NCBI GenBank assembly: GCA_002197995.1
Contig: NGZR01000008.1
Coordinates: 1,116,001 to 1,180,000, forward strand
Length of the DNA: 64,000 nucleotides
Direction of reading: 5' to 3'
From: Gaeumannomyces sp. JS-464
Taxonomy: Eukaryota; Ascomycota; Sordariomycetes; Magnaporthales; Magnaporthaceae
Part shown: one piece after another, positions 63,411 to 64,000 of the stretch
Layout: every line of letters begins with the position of its first letter
Numbering within the stretch: position 1 is the first letter of the stretch
Translations under genes and position numbers: made by a program
Notes under the pieces: model-generated
What the model was told of the DNA's origin: nothing
Seen by the model: the letters and a program-made list of their open reading frames with translations, nothing else
Databases searched by the model: none

Positions 63411-64000
63411 AGTATTACGAGCCGCGGTGGTATACGTTCTTGGTAACGGGCAGTCGTGCACCTCGCGCGCCTTGGCGTAATCTTCTTTTTGCCGGCCGCG
63501 ATCATCTCGAGCAGCGGCTCGCGCGCGATGCAGCCGTAGCCGACCAGGAACCCGTTAACGTTAAAGGCCGTATGCAGCAGGTACTTATCGTGGCAGCTTA
63601 GGATTTGGAGCTCGGGCCTCTCACGGATAACGGGGATTTCGGTGTCCCAGCGCTTCACGTTGCGCACGCCGTTTTTTTATAGCGAAAACGCCCGGCAGCG
63701 CGGCGATGTCTAGCATGGTTTGCAGGCTGTACGTGGCTTTGGTAACGTCGGGGTATTGTGCAGACTCTCTGTTTCCCAGGCGGTATCGCGGAGTAGCGGT
63801 GATGATAAACGCGTTGTGGGCAGAAAGTATGTGCGCCCGATCCGCAGAGAAGCCAACGAAGACAGGAGCGGGCTCGATGTGATGAGAGTGACAAAACTTC
63901 GCGATTGCTGCCCAACGGTCATCTGTGGTGTTCGCGCGAACTTTCACCCCGCTATTCTTTGGCAGCCCCTAATCCGCGCCGGCGGCGGACCCGGCCACCA
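63411..64000 (-). pseudogene. DapA-family aldolase/lyase, truncated and frameshifted
   Basis: The minus strand from the window edge reads DDRWAAIAKFCHSHHIEPAP, TKATYSLQTMLDIAALPGVF, then AIK (the position of the Schiff-base Lys in this family). After a one-base change in an A7 run at about 63674-63680 it reads GVRNVKRWDTEIPVIRERPE, KYLLHTAFNVNGFLVGYGCI and AREPLLEMIAAGK. This fits dihydrodipicolinate synthase-like TIM-barrel aldolases of fungi. Further indels lie near 63490 and 63455, and the match ends at HRGS near 63411, well before a normal C-terminus. The 5' part lies outside the window. Confidence 0.8.

Overview
The window reads as a repeat-rich accessory region of a filamentous ascomycete, most likely a Pezizomycotina species close to the Sordariomycetes. 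The grounds are: a HET-ankyrin incompatibility-type gene; DUF6604, Arp1-type amidase, fructosamine-kinase and HNH families that are typical of these fungi; introns of about 47-90 bases with CTRAY branch points; and C-to-T/G-to-A decay with new TAA/TAG codons that looks like repeat-induced point mutation (RIP). No rRNA, tRNA or CRISPR array was found. All family names come from reading translated frames by eye; no database search was run.

Layout. 1-1.9 kb: a decayed DUF6604 gene fused at its 3' end to a Copia fragment. 2-9.4 kb: AT-rich, RIP-like DNA with a possible F-box-like gene, a pogo fragment, LTR copies and a relic carrying a stop-containing CCHC zinc knuckle. 8.5-12.7 kb: an odd block with four copies of a hairpin-bearing repeat, small intronless frames and a solo LTR with a perfect 5-bp target duplication. 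12.9-15.5 kb: a second pogo/Tigger family. 15.8-17.2 kb: an apparently intact two-exon HNH-nuclease gene. 17.3-20.2 kb: a cluster of gene scraps (U2-snRNA-like, C6 transcription factor, zinc finger, Hsp70-like, Copia RNase H). 20.6-23.6 kb: a HET-ankyrin gene with near-identical repeats and several frameshifts.

24.6-26.1 kb holds a Mutator-like element with about 50-bp inverted repeats and an 8-9 bp target duplication, lodged just upstream of a kinase-like (FTA2-type) gene. 27.5-28.1 kb holds a small cysteine-rich secreted-protein gene split by a solo LTR. 28.3-29.8, 35.4-35.7 and 35.7-37.5 kb are copies of one pogo family, the last with both ends preserved and inserted into an older copy. 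31.7-33.7 kb is the 3' half of a chromovirus (Ty3/Gypsy). 40.4-41.6 kb is an intact conserved fungal gene. 47.5-51.5 kb is a complete-looking PIF/Harbinger element (Myb-like and HARBI1-like genes, inverted repeats, TTA target duplication). It sits at codon 3 of a four-helix membrane-protein gene and appears to supply a new in-frame start codon.

51.5-64 kb holds further LTR copies, a fructosamine-3-kinase pseudogene, an eight-exon amidase gene with two single-base frameshifts, a third copy of a 170-bp LTR-like repeat with perfect target duplication, and a truncated DapA-family aldolase. Most host genes here are broken, and in several cases the breaking insertion can be located to the base. The few genes that look whole are the HNH gene (15.8 kb), the conserved gene at 40.4 kb and the Harbinger transposase. 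The genes do not form a shared pathway; what unites the window is repeated transposon insertion and decay.
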